From Limimaricola hongkongensis DSM 17492 (GTDB taxonomy: Bacteria > Pseudomonadota > Alphaproteobacteria > Rhodobacterales > Rhodobacteraceae), in contig NZ_KK088652.1 in assembly GCF_000600975.2 (NCBI RefSeq), forward strand, positions 248,001 to 312,000: a stretch of DNA of 64,000 nucleotides, given 5' to 3'. Below the pieces are notes generated by a model. It saw only the letters and a program-made list of their open reading frames with translations. It searched no databases and was not told the DNA's origin. Positions 25,415 to 34,858 of the stretch are shown here, one piece after another. The position numbers and the translations under genes are program-made. How positions within the stretch are numbered: position 1 is the first letter of the stretch; each line of letters begins with the position of its first letter.

Positions 25415-26290
25415 TCAGCCCTTGGCGACCTTGGCCACCTCGGCGGCAAAGTCTTCCTCGATCTTCTCGATGCCTTCGCCGACGGCAAGGCGCACGAAGC
25501 CGGTGATCGTCGCGCCGGCCTCGGTGGCGGCCTGCTCGACGGTCAGGTCGGGGTTCACGACGAAGGCCTGGCCCAGAAGGGTCGACTCGGCCATGAACTT
25601 CTTCATCCGGCCGACGATCATCTTCTCGATCACGGCTTCGGGCTTGCCGCTTTCGCGGGCGATGTCCATCTGGACCTGCTTTTCCTTCTCGACGATCGCG
25701 GGGTCGAGATCGGCCTCGCCGAGCGCTGCGGGGTTGGCCGCGGCGATGTGCATCGCGATCTGGCGGCCGAAGGCCTCGTCACCGCCCGAGAAGGCGACGA
25801 GCACGCCGATGGTGCCCATGTCGGTGGTGGCGGCGTTGTGGACGTAGGACACGACCTTCTCGCCCTCGATCGCGGCCATGCGGCGCAGCGTCAGGTTCTC
25901 GCCGATCTTGGCGATTGCGTCGGTGACCTGGGTCTCGACCGGCTTGCCGTCGAGATCGGTCGACTTCAGCTCTTCGAGGCTCGACGTCTTGAGGCCGGTC
26001 GTGGCGATCTTGGCCACCAGCGCCTGGAAGTCGGCGTTCTTGGCGACGAAGTCGGTTTCCGAGTTCAGTTCGATCGCGACGCCGCGGCCACCCTCGACCG
26101 CAACGGCCACGAGGCCCTCGGCGGCGGTGCGGCCGGATTTCTTGGCGGCCTTGGCCAGGCCCTTGGTGCGCAGCCAGTCGGTGGCCGCTTCCATGTCGCC
26201 ATCGGTTTCGGTCAGCGCCTTCTTGGCGTCCATCATGCCTGCGCCGGTGCTCTCGCGCAGTTCCTTGACCATGCTCGCGGTGATCGCCAT
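25415..26290 (-). CDS. tsf: translation elongation factor Ts
   Basis: A 291-residue nucleotide-exchange factor for EF-Tu. The N-terminal UBA-like helices carry [19 protein letters not shown], then the TDFVAKN signature ([15 protein letters not shown]) and the C-terminal subdomain with [20 protein letters not shown]. Second gene of the rpsB-tsf operon, separated from rpsB by 77 bases that include a hairpin. Confidence 0.97.
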   Translation of the reverse strand: MAITASMVKELRESTGAGMMDAKKALTETDGDMEAATDWLRTKGLAKAAKKSGRTAAEGLVAVAVEGGRGVAIELNSETDFVAKNADFQALVAKIATTGLKTSSLEELKSTDLDGKPVETQVTDAIAKIGENLTLRRMAAIEGEKVVSYVHNAATTDMGTIGVLVAFSGGDEAFGRQIAMHIAAANPAALGEADLDPAIVEKEKQVQMDIARESGKPEAVIEKMIVGRMKKFMAESTLLGQAFVVNPDLTVEQAATEAGATITGFVRLAVGEGIEKIEEDFAAEVAKVAKG

Positions 26291-26318
26291 CGCGTCTCTC
26301 CTAGAATTTGAATGGACT

Positions 26319-26342
26319 CCGGGCGCGGTGATCCGCGCCCGG
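26319..26342 (-). promoter_or_regulatory. hairpin in the rpsB-tsf intergenic region
   Basis: Perfect 10-base GC arms (26319-26328 with 26333-26342) around TGAT, 25 bases after the rpsB stop, no T-run on the minus strand. Probable mRNA-stabilising or attenuating hairpin inside the operon. Confidence 0.5.
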
Positions 26343-26367
26343 CAATCGTCTGGGAAGGCCGGCGGCC

Positions 26368-27147
26368 TTACTGGGCGGCGGCCTCGGCCTCGGAGTCGGC
26401 GGCGAGCTGCTCCTCGGTGAACTGCTCCATCGCACCCATGTCGACACCGGCGGCGCCGAGCTGCGCGCTCATGCCGTCGAGTGCCGCGCGGGCGGCGAGG
26501 TCACAGTAGAGCGCGATCGCGCGGGCCGCGTCGTCGTTGCCCGGGATCACGTAGTCCACGCCGTCGGGCGAGCAGTTGGTGTCGACCACGGCGACGACCG
26601 GGATGCCGAGCTTCTTGGCTTCGGAGATCGCCAGGTCTTCCTTGTTGACGTCGATCACGAACAGCAGGTCCGGCACGCCGCCCATCTCGCGGATGCCGCC
26701 GAGCGAAGCCTGAAGCTTGATCTGCTCGCGCTCCATGCCGAGACGCTCTTTCTTGGTGAGACCGGCAAAGCCCTGCTCGGCCGCCTCGTCGATGGCGCGC
26801 AGGCGGTTGATCGACTGCGACACAGTCTGCCAGTTGGTCAGCGTGCCACCGAGCCAGCGGTGGTTCATGTAGAACTGGGCCGACTTCTCGGCGGCGTCGG
26901 CGATCGGCTGCGCGGCCTGGCGCTTGGTGCCGACGAACAGCACGCGGCCGCCCTTGGCGACGGTGTCGCGGATGACCTGCAGCGCCTTGTCCAGCATCGG
27001 GACGGTCTGGGTCAGGTCCATGATGTGGATGCCGTTGCGGGCGCCGTAGATGTACTCGGACATCCGCGGGTTCCAGCGGGCGGTCTGGTGGCCGAAGTGA
27101 ACGCCGGCCTCGAGCAGCTGGCGCATGGAGAACTCGGGAAGAGCCAT
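26368..27147 (-). CDS. rpsB: 30S ribosomal protein S2
   Basis: A 259-residue ribosomal protein beginning [20 protein letters not shown] and containing [31 protein letters not shown] and [20 protein letters not shown]. The C-terminus carries an acidic/alanine tail (DSEAEAAAQ) usual in alphaproteobacteria. It binds the 30S body and is cotranscribed with tsf. The 158-base region upstream, back to the dehydrogenase stop, contains GC-rich inverted sequence and probably the promoter. Confidence 0.97.
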   Translation of the reverse strand: MALPEFSMRQLLEAGVHFGHQTARWNPRMSEYIYGARNGIHIMDLTQTVPMLDKALQVIRDTVAKGGRVLFVGTKRQAAQPIADAAEKSAQFYMNHRWLGGTLTNWQTVSQSINRLRAIDEAAEQGFAGLTKKERLGMEREQIKLQASLGGIREMGGVPDLLFVIDVNKEDLAISEAKKLGIPVVAVVDTNCSPDGVDYVIPGNDDAARAIALYCDLAARAALDGMSAQLGAAGVDMGAMEQFTEEQLAADSEAEAAAQ

Positions 27148-27305
27148 GTCTGTAACCTTTTTCCGGTTTGGCCTCGGCGGGGGATCAGGGCGGCTGCCCC
27201 AACCGGTGGACCCCGGGGGATGTCTCCCCCCGAAAGCCCGCCCCCGCCTGCGGGATTGATCGTGCGCTGGCCCTTAGCGCCACCGCGCCGGAAAGGCAAG
27301 AGCGA

Positions 27306-28175
27306 TCAGCTTTTGCGCAGCCGCTTGATCAATGACGAGGTGTCCCATCGGCCGCCGCCCATCTGCTGCACCTCCTTGTAGAACTGGTCGACAAGCGCCG
27401 TCACCGGCAGGCTGACCGACAGCTCGTCCGCCGCATCGAGACAGATGCCGAGATCCTTGCGCATCCAGTCGACGGCGAAGCCGTGCTCGAAATGATCGTC
27501 GAGCATCGTGGAGTGGCGGTTGACCATCTGCCAGCTTCCGGCGGCGCCCTGGCTGATCACCTCCACCAGCGCGCGGCCATCGAGCCCGGCCTTGTCCGCG
27601 AAGGCCAGCGATTCCGACAGCCCCTGCACCAGACCCGCGATCGCGATCTGGTTGGCCATCTTCGCCAGCTGCCCCGCGCCGCTCTCTCCCAGCCGCTTGC
27701 AGATCTTGGCATAGGCGTCGATCACCGGTTCGGCGCGGTCGTAATGCGCCTGCGCGCCGCCGCACATCACCGACAGCTGGCCGTTTTCGGCCCCCGCCTG
27801 CCCGCCCGACACCGGCGCGTCGACGAAGCCGAAGCCGTGCGCATCCGCCTGCGCCGCCAGTTCGCGCGTCACCGCGGCGCTGACCGTGGTGTGATCGACG
27901 AAGAGCGCGCCCGCCTCCATGCCCGCGAAGGCGCCGTCATCGCCCAGGCACACGCTGCGCAGATCGTCGTCATTGCCGACGCAGGCAAAGACGATCTCGG
28001 CGCCCTCGGCCGCCTCGCGTGGGGTCGCGGCATGCCGCCCGCCATGCGCGGCGGCCCATTTCTCCGCCTTGGCCGCGGTGCGGTTGTAGACCGTGACCTC
28101 GTGCCCGGCCCGCGCCAGATGCCCCGCCATGGGGTATCCCATCACGCCCAGTCCCAGAAACGTCAGCTTCGCCAT
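27306..28175 (-). CDS. NAD(P)-dependent beta-hydroxyacid dehydrogenase (HIBADH family)
   Basis: A 289-residue enzyme with the Rossmann motif FLGLGVMGYPMA at the N-terminus, the substrate-binding DAPVSGGQAGAENG, and the catalytic lysine in GQLAKMANQIAI. This is the 3-hydroxyisobutyrate / tartronate-semialdehyde / glyoxylate-succinic-semialdehyde reductase group; the members cannot be told apart by eye. It oxidises or reduces a 3-hydroxy acid with NAD(P). It is divergent from the penicillin-acylase-family gene across 102 bases, which contain an 8-base GC dyad (28189-28196 with 28208-28215). Confidence 0.88.
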   Translation of the reverse strand: MAKLTFLGLGVMGYPMAGHLARAGHEVTVYNRTAAKAEKWAAAHGGRHAATPREAAEGAEIVFACVGNDDDLRSVCLGDDGAFAGMEAGALFVDHTTVSAAVTRELAAQADAHGFGFVDAPVSGGQAGAENGQLSVMCGGAQAHYDRAEPVIDAYAKICKRLGESGAGQLAKMANQIAIAGLVQGLSESLAFADKAGLDGRALVEVISQGAAGSWQMVNRHSTMLDDHFEHGFAVDWMRKDLGICLDAADELSVSLPVTALVDQFYKEVQQMGGGRWDTSSLIKRLRKS

Positions 28176-28277
28176 GTGGCCCTCCCTGCCTCGGGGCTTT
28201 CACTCGCCCCCGAGGCGCGATACTCACCATGCCCAACCGGCCCGTCAAGCGCGGGCGCCAAGCCCCCCGGAGGATCG

Positions 28278-30743
28278 ATGGCCACACTGTTCCGCTGGCT
28301 TCTGCGCCTGACCGTCGGCGCGATCCTGCTCGGCCTCGTGGCCTTCGTGCTGACCTGGTGGTTCTTCGCCCGCTCCCTGCCCGATTACGACGCACGCACC
28401 CGCGTCGCCGGGATCACCGCCCCGGTCGAGATCGTGCGCGACCACGCCAACGTGCCGCATGTCTTCGGCTCCACCGACCGCGACGCGTTCTTCGCGCTCG
28501 GCTACGCCCATGCGCAGGACCGGCTGTGGCAGATGACGATGCTGCGCCGCACCGTGCAGGGCCGCCTGTCCGAGCTGTTCGGCCGCCGCACCGCCGAAAG
28601 CGACGTGCTGATGCGCAGGCTCGATCTCTACCGCGCCGCGACCCGCTCGGTCGAGGATCAGGACGGCCAGACGCGCGCCGCGCTCGACGCCTATGCCGCC
28701 GGCGTCAACGCCTGGATCGGCGAGATCAATGCCGGGGCGCGCGGGCGCGGCGCGCCCGAGATGTGGCTGTTCAACCAGCCGGTCGCGCCGTGGCAGCCCG
28801 CCGACAGCCTCGCGCTTTTGAAGCTCGTGGCATGGCAGCAATCGGACCATCTTCAGGCCGAGGTGCTGCGCGCCCGCACCTCCTTGCTGCTCGATGACGA
28901 CCGGCTGCGCGACATCCTGCCCGACGTGCCCGGCCCCGGTCTCACCGCCCTGCCCCGATACGCCGATCTGGTGCCCGACATCCCCCGCCGCCACGCCGCC
29001 GCCGCGCCGCGGCTCGACCCGCTGGCCGCCAGCCTGCCCGCTGCGCTGTCGGGCGCCTCGAACGCCTGGGCCGCCGGGCCCTCCCGCTCGGCCACCGGCG
29101 CCACGTTGCTGGCCAACGACCCGCACCGGCTGCTGACCGCGCCGTCGATCTGGTATCTCGCGCGGCTGGAGCTGCGTTCGGGCGGGGTGATCGGCGCGAC
29201 CATTCCCGGCATCCCGCTGGTGCTGGCCGGGCGCAGTGCCGATCTCGGCTGGGGCATCACCGCCGCCTTCGCCGACGATCTCGACCTCTATGCCGAGGAG
29301 GTGAACCCGCGCAACGCCGCCGAGTACCGCACGCCAGAGGGTTGGGACCGGTTCGAGACGCGCGACAGCATCGTCGAGATCAAGGACGCGCCCGCCGTCA
29401 CCCTGCGGCTGCAGCGCACCGCCAACGGCCCCGTTCTGCCGCCCGAGCAATTCGCGCTCGACACGATCCGCCCGCGCGGCCATGTCATGACGCTCGCCTG
29501 GTCGGGGCTGTCGGAGGACGACACCTCGATGACGGCGGGGCTGCGGCTGATGCAGGCCCGCTCGATCGAGGAAGGCATCCGCGCGGGCCGTCTGCAGGTC
29601 GCACCGAACCAGAACCTGATCCTCGCCGACCGCAACCGGATCGCGCTCAAGACCGTGGGCGCGGTGCCGCTGCGCGACGCGGCCCATCAAAGCCAGGGCC
29701 GCCTGCCGACGCTCGGCCACGTGGCCGAGAACCGCTGGCTGGGACGGCTGTCCTATGCCGACCTGCCGCAGACCACCGAACCCGTGGGCGGTCTCGTGGG
29801 CAACACCAACAACAAGACCGTCGACCGGCCCTTTCCCGAACATGTCTCCTTTCACTGGGGCGACACGCAGCGCATCGCGCGCTGGCGCGGGCTGATGCAA
29901 TCGCGCGAGGTGCACACCCGCGACAGCTTCATCGAGGCGCAGCTCGACACGGTGAGCCCCACCGCCCGCGCGCTGCTGCCGATCGTCGGGGCCGATCTGT
30001 GGTTCACCGGCGAGCCCGCCCCCGAAGGCACCCCGGCGCGCCGCCGCCAGCGCGCGCTCGAGCTGTTGGGCGAATGGAACGGCGAAATGAACGAACACCT
30101 GCCAGAGCCGCTGATCTACGCGGCCTGGATGCGGGCGCTGCAGGAGCGGCTGATCCGCGACGATCTGGGCCCGCTCGCCGGGGCCTATACCCATGTCAGG
30201 CCGCTGTTCATCGACCGGGTGTTCCGCGACATCGACGGCGCCGCCGCATGGTGCGACATCCGCCAGTCGGCGGCCGAGGAGAGCTGCGCCGACATCGCGC
30301 GGATGGCGCTCGACGACGCGTTGATCTGGATTTCCGAGACCCATGGCGGCGATCTCGACGCGCTGCGCTGGGGCGATGCGCACGAGGCGCGGCAGGATCA
30401 TCCGGTGCTGGGACAGGCGCCGGTGCTCAACTGGTTCGTCAATATCCGCCAGAGCACCTCGGGCGGCGACAACACGCTGATGCGCGGGCTGACCGACGGG
30501 CGCGCGCCGAACCCGTTCCACAACGTCCATGCGGCGGGCTATCGCGGCGTCTATGATTTCGCCGATCCCGACAGCTCGGTCTTCATCATCTCGACCGGCC
30601 AGTCGGGCCACCCGCTGTCGCGCCATTACGACGATCTGGGCGAGCTGTGGCGGCGCGGCGAATACATCCCGATGTCGCTCGACCCGTCGCTCGCGCGCGG
30701 CGCGGCGGTGGGCATCACCCAGCTTCTGCCTGCGGCGCCCTGA
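28278..30743 (+). CDS. penicillin acylase family protein (Ntn hydrolase)
   Basis: An 821-residue precursor of the S45 peptidase family. An N-terminal hydrophobic segment (VGAILLGLVAFVLTWWFFA) acts as a signal anchor. The alpha part has ITAPVEIVRDHANVPHVFG and GYAHAQDRLWQM. Autocleavage should occur before Ser261 in SGASNAWAAG, giving the beta subunit with catalytic Ser; NDPHRLLTAPSIWYLARLEL and the late IFRDIDG-like and GGDNTLMRG regions fit. The natural substrate may be an N-acyl-homoserine lactone or another acyl amide. The ATG at 28278 has a strong GGAGG 4 bases upstream. Because a LuxR-type gene lies 3 kb away, quorum-signal cleavage is a possible but unproven role. Confidence 0.9.
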   Translation: MATLFRWLLRLTVGAILLGLVAFVLTWWFFARSLPDYDARTRVAGITAPVEIVRDHANVPHVFGSTDRDAFFALGYAHAQDRLWQMTMLRRTVQGRLSELFGRRTAESDVLMRRLDLYRAATRSVEDQDGQTRAALDAYAAGVNAWIGEINAGARGRGAPEMWLFNQPVAPWQPADSLALLKLVAWQQSDHLQAEVLRARTSLLLDDDRLRDILPDVPGPGLTALPRYADLVPDIPRRHAAAAPRLDPLAASLPAALSGASNAWAAGPSRSATGATLLANDPHRLLTAPSIWYLARLELRSGGVIGATIPGIPLVLAGRSADLGWGITAAFADDLDLYAEEVNPRNAAEYRTPEGWDRFETRDSIVEIKDAPAVTLRLQRTANGPVLPPEQFALDTIRPRGHVMTLAWSGLSEDDTSMTAGLRLMQARSIEEGIRAGRLQVAPNQNLILADRNRIALKTVGAVPLRDAAHQSQGRLPTLGHVAENRWLGRLSYADLPQTTEPVGGLVGNTNNKTVDRPFPEHVSFHWGDTQRIARWRGLMQSREVHTRDSFIEAQLDTVSPTARALLPIVGADLWFTGEPAPEGTPARRRQRALELLGEWNGEMNEHLPEPLIYAAWMRALQERLIRDDLGPLAGAYTHVRPLFIDRVFRDIDGAAAWCDIRQSAAEESCADIARMALDDALIWISETHGGDLDALRWGDAHEARQDHPVLGQAPVLNWFVNIRQSTSGGDNTLMRGLTDGRAPNPFHNVHAAGYRGVYDFADPDSSVFIISTGQSGHPLSRHYDDLGELWRRGEYIPMSLDPSLARGAAVGITQLLPAAP

Positions 30744-30749
30744 CGCCGG

Positions 30750-30772
30750 AACCGGCGCGTCCCGCGCCGGTT
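30750..30772 (+). promoter_or_regulatory. hairpin between the acylase and DUF3140 genes
   Basis: Perfect 10-base arms (30750-30759 with 30763-30772) and a TCC loop, 6 bases after the acylase stop, with no T-run; possibly a partial terminator or processing site. Confidence 0.45.
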
Positions 30773-30802
30773 GCCCCTGCGACACACGGCAAGGAGAGCG
30801 GC

Positions 30803-31138
30803 ATGAGCGGCAAATCGCGAGAACAGGTCTGGGACGAGTTCCGGGACCTCGTGAACATGGCCCCCAAGGAGATCGAGGATTTCCTCGACACGGAGGAAAG
30901 CAAATCGGTCGGCGACACCGGTGGCAACGGCGAAAGCACCGGCCACAAATCGGGCCGCCGGATCGTCGAGATCAAGCGCACCAAAAAGGACGACCTGACC
31001 GACGACCAGTGGGACCACATGGCCAAGGTCGTGGGCTACATCAAGCGGCACAAGGCGCAGGGCGGCCCCGATAACGATGTCGCGCATTCGGACTGGCGCT
31101 ATAGCCTGATGAACTGGGGCCACGATCCGTTGAAATGA
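30803..31138 (+). CDS. DUF3140 domain protein
   Basis: A 111-residue basic/acidic soluble protein. The family core is visible: VWDEFRDLVNMAPKEIEDFL, the GHKSGRRIVEIKRTKK lysine/arginine stretch and HMAKVVGYIKRHKAQ, ending HSDWRYSLMNWGHDP. DUF3140 proteins are widespread small proteins of unknown function, sometimes described as DNA-binding-like. An AAGGAG site precedes ATG 30803. It converges with the VOC gene (4 bases apart) and may be read through from the acylase gene. Confidence 0.82.
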   Translation: MSGKSREQVWDEFRDLVNMAPKEIEDFLDTEESKSVGDTGGNGESTGHKSGRRIVEIKRTKKDDLTDDQWDHMAKVVGYIKRHKAQGGPDNDVAHSDWRYSLMNWGHDPLK

Positions 31139-31142
31139 CCGG

Positions 31143-31505
31143 TCAGACCGTTTCGCAGATCTCGACGCGGTTGCCGAACGGGTCCGACACGTAAAGCCGG
31201 CGCAGCCCCGGCAGGTCGATGTCGGGGCGCGCCTCGATCCCCGCCCCCTCGAAATGAAACCGGACCGCCCCGAGATCGGCCACGCGAAACGCCGGATGCG
31301 CCTTGCGCGCGGGCGCGAAGGGCGTCTCGACGCCAAGATGCAGCCGCAGGTTCCGGCCTTCGAACCAGACCCCGCCGCGCCCCGCGAGCGCCTCGGGCTT
31401 GGCCACCTCGGTCAACCCGAGCACGCGGCCATAAAAGTCGCGCGCCGCATCCTCGCCCCCCTCGGGCATGGCGATCTGGATATGGTGAAGTTCGAGGAGG
31501 ATCAT
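31143..31505 (-). CDS. VOC family protein (glyoxalase-like)
   Basis: A 120-residue protein of the vicinal oxygen chelate fold: an N-terminal beta-alpha-beta module starting LELHHIQIAMP with the metal-ligand histidine, DFYGRVLGLTE, a second module with HPAFRVADL, and the C-terminal SDPFGNRVEICE glutamate. Function is undetermined; relatives include glyoxalases, dioxygenases and antibiotic-binding proteins. I chose ATG 31505; GTG 31529 is an alternative that adds MAQDRVPL. Its 5' side is the region of two large inverted repeats. Confidence 0.8.
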   Translation of the reverse strand: MILLELHHIQIAMPEGGEDAARDFYGRVLGLTEVAKPEALAGRGGVWFEGRNLRLHLGVETPFAPARKAHPAFRVADLGAVRFHFEGAGIEARPDIDLPGLRRLYVSDPFGNRVEICETV

Positions 31506-31564
31506 GAGCGGCACCCTGTCTTGTGCCACACAGGGATAGCGTCATCGGGTCCTGTCGTCATCCG

Positions 31565-31614
31565 CCCGCGGGGCATGGCGACGCGACGACACGCCGCCCG
31601 CCATGCCCCGCGGG
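31565..31614. repeat. 16-base perfect inverted repeat
   Basis: Arms 31565-31580 and 31599-31614 are perfectly complementary, with an 18-base spacer. It lies between the hflX terminator-like hairpin and the VOC gene. No T-run follows on either strand. Could be an operator, a stem in the VOC leader or a terminator for an unknown transcript. Confidence 0.6.
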
Positions 31615-31649
31615 TGGAAACCGGGTTTACACATAGGCAAACATGGCGC

Positions 31650-31680
31650 CGTGGCCGCGCCCCGACGGGGCGCGGCCACG
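31650..31680 (-). terminator. 14-base perfect hairpin after hflX
   Basis: Arms 31650-31663 and 31667-31680 pair perfectly around a 3-base loop, 15 bases after the hflX stop. The downstream minus-strand sequence is only weakly T-rich (GTTTGCC), so it may terminate the ntr/hfq transcript imperfectly. Confidence 0.6.
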
Positions 31681-31694
31681 CTGTCCATCGGCGC

Positions 31695-32978
31695 TCAGAG
31701 CCGGTCGAAGCGCGCCTTCTGGGTCGCCGACCAACGCACCGTCATCCGGTGGCCGTCCTCGGTGGGCACATCCGCCTCGACGAGCCCCTGCTCGAACAGC
31801 CAGGCCCGCTTGCGCCCGGCGGCGAAGGGCACCACCAGATCCTCGGCATGCTTGGCCCCGCCGAGCGCGCGGCTGACCTCGGTCAGCAGCGCGTCCATCC
31901 CCTCGCCGGTGATCGCCGAGACGGCGCTGACATTCTCGGTCCGGGCGGCGCGTTCGAGCGATGCCTCGCGCCCCTCCGGCTCCAGCGCGTCGATCTTGTT
32001 CCAGACCTCGATCTGCGGCGTGTCCTCGGGCAGGCCGAGGCTCGACAGGATGCTTTCGACCTCGCGCGCCTGCTCGGCGGTCTGCGGATGGCCGATGTCG
32101 CGCACATGCAGCACCAGATCGGCGTCGAGCACCTCTTCGAGCGTGGCGCGGAACGCCGCGACCAACTCGGTCGGAAGGTCCGAGATGAAGCCCACCGTGT
32201 CGCTGAGGATCACCTCGTCGCCGGTCGGCAGCACCACCCGCCGCATGGTCGGGTCGAGCGTGGCGAAGAGCATGTCCTTGGCCATGACCTCGGCCCCGGT
32301 GAGCCGGTTGAACAGCGTCGATTTCCCGGCATTGGTGTAGCCCACCAGCGCCACGATCGGGAACGGCACCTTGGCGCGGCTGGCGCGGTGCAGCGCGCGG
32401 GTCTTCACCACCTTGTCGAGCTGGCGCCTGAGCCGCACGAGCTGTTCGTCGATGGCCCGGCGGTCCGCCTCGATCTGCGTCTCGCCGGGGCCGCCGACGA
32501 AGCCAAGCCCGCCGCGCTGGCGCTCGAGGTGGGTCCAGGCCCGCACGAGCCGGCCGCGCTGGTAGTTCAGCGCCGCCATCTCGACCTGCAGCACGCCCTC
32601 GCGGGTCGCGGCCCGGTCGCCGAAGATCTCGAGGATCAGGCCGGTCCGGTCGAGGATCTTGACCTTCCATTCCTTCTCGAGATTGCGCTGCTGCACCGGG
32701 CTGAGATGGCCGTCGATCAGCACCAGCTCGGTCTCGTTGGACTTGAGCCGCTGCTTGAGCTCCTCGATCTTGCCGGTGCCGAACAGCATGCCGGGATGAC
32801 GCTTGGGCAGGCGCACGACCTCGGAGCCGACGATGTCGAGCCCGGGCAGCGCCTCGGCCAGCGCCACGGCCTCGGCCAGCGCGGCCACGGGCTCACGCCG
32901 GTCCTGGTCGTTCTTGATCTCGGGGTGGATCACCCAGGTGCGGGTGTCCGGGGCCTCGGGGATGTAATAGTCGGTCAA
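31695..32978 (-). CDS. hflX: ribosome-associated GTPase HflX
   Basis: A 427-residue GTPase. An N-terminal HflX domain ([13 protein letters not shown] start, [20 protein letters not shown], the [12 protein letters not shown] and [14 protein letters not shown] segments) is followed by the G domain: G1 [14 protein letters not shown]3 [11 protein letters not shown]4 NKID. It splits stalled 70S ribosomes. The start is an unusual TTG (32976-32978) overlapping the hfq stop; the family start ([13 protein letters not shown]) sits exactly there and no ATG or GTG upstream fits. Translation is probably coupled to hfq. Confidence 0.94.
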   Translation of the reverse strand: MTDYYIPEAPDTRTWVIHPEIKNDQDRREPVAALAEAVALAEALPGLDIVGSEVVRLPKRHPGMLFGTGKIEELKQRLKSNETELVLIDGHLSPVQQRNLEKEWKVKILDRTGLILEIFGDRAATREGVLQVEMAALNYQRGRLVRAWTHLERQRGGLGFVGGPGETQIEADRRAIDEQLVRLRRQLDKVVKTRALHRASRAKVPFPIVALVGYTNAGKSTLFNRLTGAEVMAKDMLFATLDPTMRRVVLPTGDEVILSDTVGFISDLPTELVAAFRATLEEVLDADLVLHVRDIGHPQTAEQAREVESILSSLGLPEDTPQIEVWNKIDALEPEGREASLERAARTENVSAVSAITGEGMDALLTEVSRALGGAKHAEDLVVPFAAGRKRAWLFEQGLVEADVPTEDGHRMTVRWSATQKARFDRL

Positions 32979-33208
32979 TCTTCACCGTCATAAAGGTTCA
33001 CGGGCTGCGACGGCATGATGGTCGAGATCGCGCTCTTGTAGACGAGCTGGCTCTGGCCATCGCGACGCAGCAGCACGCAGAAATTGTCGAACCAGGTGAT
33101 CACGCCCTGCAGCTTCACGCCGTTGATCAGGAAGATCGTCACCGGCACCTTGATCTTGCGCACGTGGTTCAGGAAGGCGTCCTGAAGGTTCTGCTTGTCA
33201 CCGGCCAT
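32975..33208 (-). CDS. hfq: RNA chaperone Hfq
   Basis: A 77-residue Sm-like protein forming hexamers that help small RNAs pair with mRNAs. Sm1 ([35 protein letters not shown]) and the Sm2 signature ([17 protein letters not shown]) are complete; the C-terminus is short as in alphaproteobacteria. ATG 33208. It is adjacent to hflX, as is widely conserved, and downstream of trkH. Confidence 0.97.
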   Translation of the reverse strand: MAGDKQNLQDAFLNHVRKIKVPVTIFLINGVKLQGVITWFDNFCVLLRRDGQSQLVYKSAISTIMPSQPVNLYDGED

Positions 33209-33333
33209 CACGGTCCCTTTGTTCTTGCGGCCGCGAACCGGCCTTATTCCTCGTTGCGGACAAGTATGTCTTGGCGTCGGTGGAGTTTCCAGCCCGGAAA
33301 TCGGTGCATCCGCGCACGGGCCGGACGCGTGGC

Positions 33334-34854
33334 CTAACTGCGCCAGCTCGACGGATTGAGCAAGGCGATGATTGCCAATGTTTCCAACCGGCCCAGCACC
33401 ATCGCCGCCGCGAGCACCGCCTTGGCCGGATCGGGGATGCCGGCATAGGAAATCGGGTATTGTGCGCCGATTTCCGCCAGCGGCCCGGTGGTCGACAGCG
33501 CCGCCACCGTGAGCGTCATCGCCACCTCGAACTGCACCCCGGTGAGAGACAGCGCCAGCATCACCGCCGTCACCGACAGCGCGAACAGCATGAAGAAGAT
33601 CCACGAGATGAACGCGCCCTCGCGCCGGATGCGCCGCGCCTCGATGCCGTCGCCGCCGACCGAATGCGGATGCACAAGCCGCTCCAGCTCGCGCTTGCCA
33701 TGCATCCACAGCGCGTAGACGCGAAGCAGCTTCACGCCCCCCGCCGTCGTCGCCACGCCGCCGCCGATCAGCGCCAGCCCGACGAGGATCAGCCCCGGCG
33801 TCTCCAGACCGGACCAATCCGCCGCGCCGAGCCAGTAGCGGCTCTCGAAGCCGGTGGTGGTGAGAAAGGACGACACGGTGAACAGCGCCCCCCACAGCGC
33901 CGCGAAGGCCTCCGGCAGATCGGCCTCGGCCCGGTCCTCGACCGCGCCGACGAAGTGGCGCATGAACAGCAGCCCCGGCACGATCAGCACCAGTGCCAGA
34001 CCCATGCGCAGCTCGGGGTCGCGCATCAGCCGGCCGCCCTGATCCCCGAACAGGTTGCGCCCGAAGGTCAGCCGTGACAGCGCAAAGACCGAAAACATGA
34101 CGATCAGCATTTCGCCCAGCAGGCCGGACTCGTCGTTGCGCAGCCCGCCCACCGGGCTGATGCCGCTGGTGGCGAGCGTCGACATCGCGTGGCAGAAGGC
34201 AACGAAGGGCCGGTCGCCCGCCGCCACGAGACCGAGCCACAGCAGCCCGGTCAGCGCGGTATAGATCGGCAGCAGCCGCGCGGCATAGCGCACCAGCCGC
34301 TCGGAGGGGTCGGCGACGCGGGTGATCTGGCTGAGCCGTGCCCCGCCCTCGCCCAGGATCGACGGGCTGCGCACCTCGAAACCGCCGAGATTCATCGGCG
34401 CGAGGATCGACACCGCGGTGATCCAGATCAGCAACCCGCCAAGCCAGCCCACCGTGGCGCGCCACAGATGCAGGCTTTCGTTGAGCCGGAAGACGTTGTC
34501 ATAGACGGTGGCGCCGGTGGTGGTGAAGCTCGACACCATCTCGAACCACGCGTTGAGAAACGAGGTCGTGCCGATCACCTCGTGGAACGGGATCGCGAAC
34601 ATCACCGGCAGCACCGTGAAGGCCGCGACCAGCGCCGACAGCTGGCTGCGCGGCACGCTGGCGGGCCGGTAGTTCGCGGTCGCCAGCCCGACCAGCAGCG
34701 ACAGCACCAGCCCGAGGATCGCGCCGTACAGGAAGGTGCGCGAGGTCAGCCAGTCCTCGCGCACCAGCGCGTGGACCGCCGGCAGCATCATCGCCGCCGA
34801 GCCGATCGCCATCAGCAGCACGAAGAACGGGATGCGGGTGAGACGGCGCGCCAT
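33334..34854 (-). CDS. trkH: TrkH family potassium uptake protein
   Basis: A 506-residue potassium channel subunit with four MPM repeats. Selectivity-filter-like turns are visible as [29 protein letters not shown] and [10 protein letters not shown]. It needs TrkA for activity. It starts 4 bases after the trkA stop on the minus strand, so translation is probably coupled. A 125-base gap precedes hfq. Confidence 0.94.
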   Translation of the reverse strand: MARRLTRIPFFVLLMAIGSAAMMLPAVHALVREDWLTSRTFLYGAILGLVLSLLVGLATANYRPASVPRSQLSALVAAFTVLPVMFAIPFHEVIGTTSFLNAWFEMVSSFTTTGATVYDNVFRLNESLHLWRATVGWLGGLLIWITAVSILAPMNLGGFEVRSPSILGEGGARLSQITRVADPSERLVRYAARLLPIYTALTGLLWLGLVAAGDRPFVAFCHAMSTLATSGISPVGGLRNDESGLLGEMLIVMFSVFALSRLTFGRNLFGDQGGRLMRDPELRMGLALVLIVPGLLFMRHFVGAVEDRAEADLPEAFAALWGALFTVSSFLTTTGFESRYWLGAADWSGLETPGLILVGLALIGGGVATTAGGVKLLRVYALWMHGKRELERLVHPHSVGGDGIEARRIRREGAFISWIFFMLFALSVTAVMLALSLTGVQFEVAMTLTVAALSTTGPLAEIGAQYPISYAGIPDPAKAVLAAAMVLGRLETLAIIALLNPSSWRS

Positions 34855-34858
34855 GGCT

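Noticed and set aside
27483..28277. Long open frame on the plus strand before the penicillin-acylase start
   Set aside because: It is antisense to the hydroxyacid dehydrogenase gene and contains no acylase sequence; the ribosome binding site marks ATG 28278.
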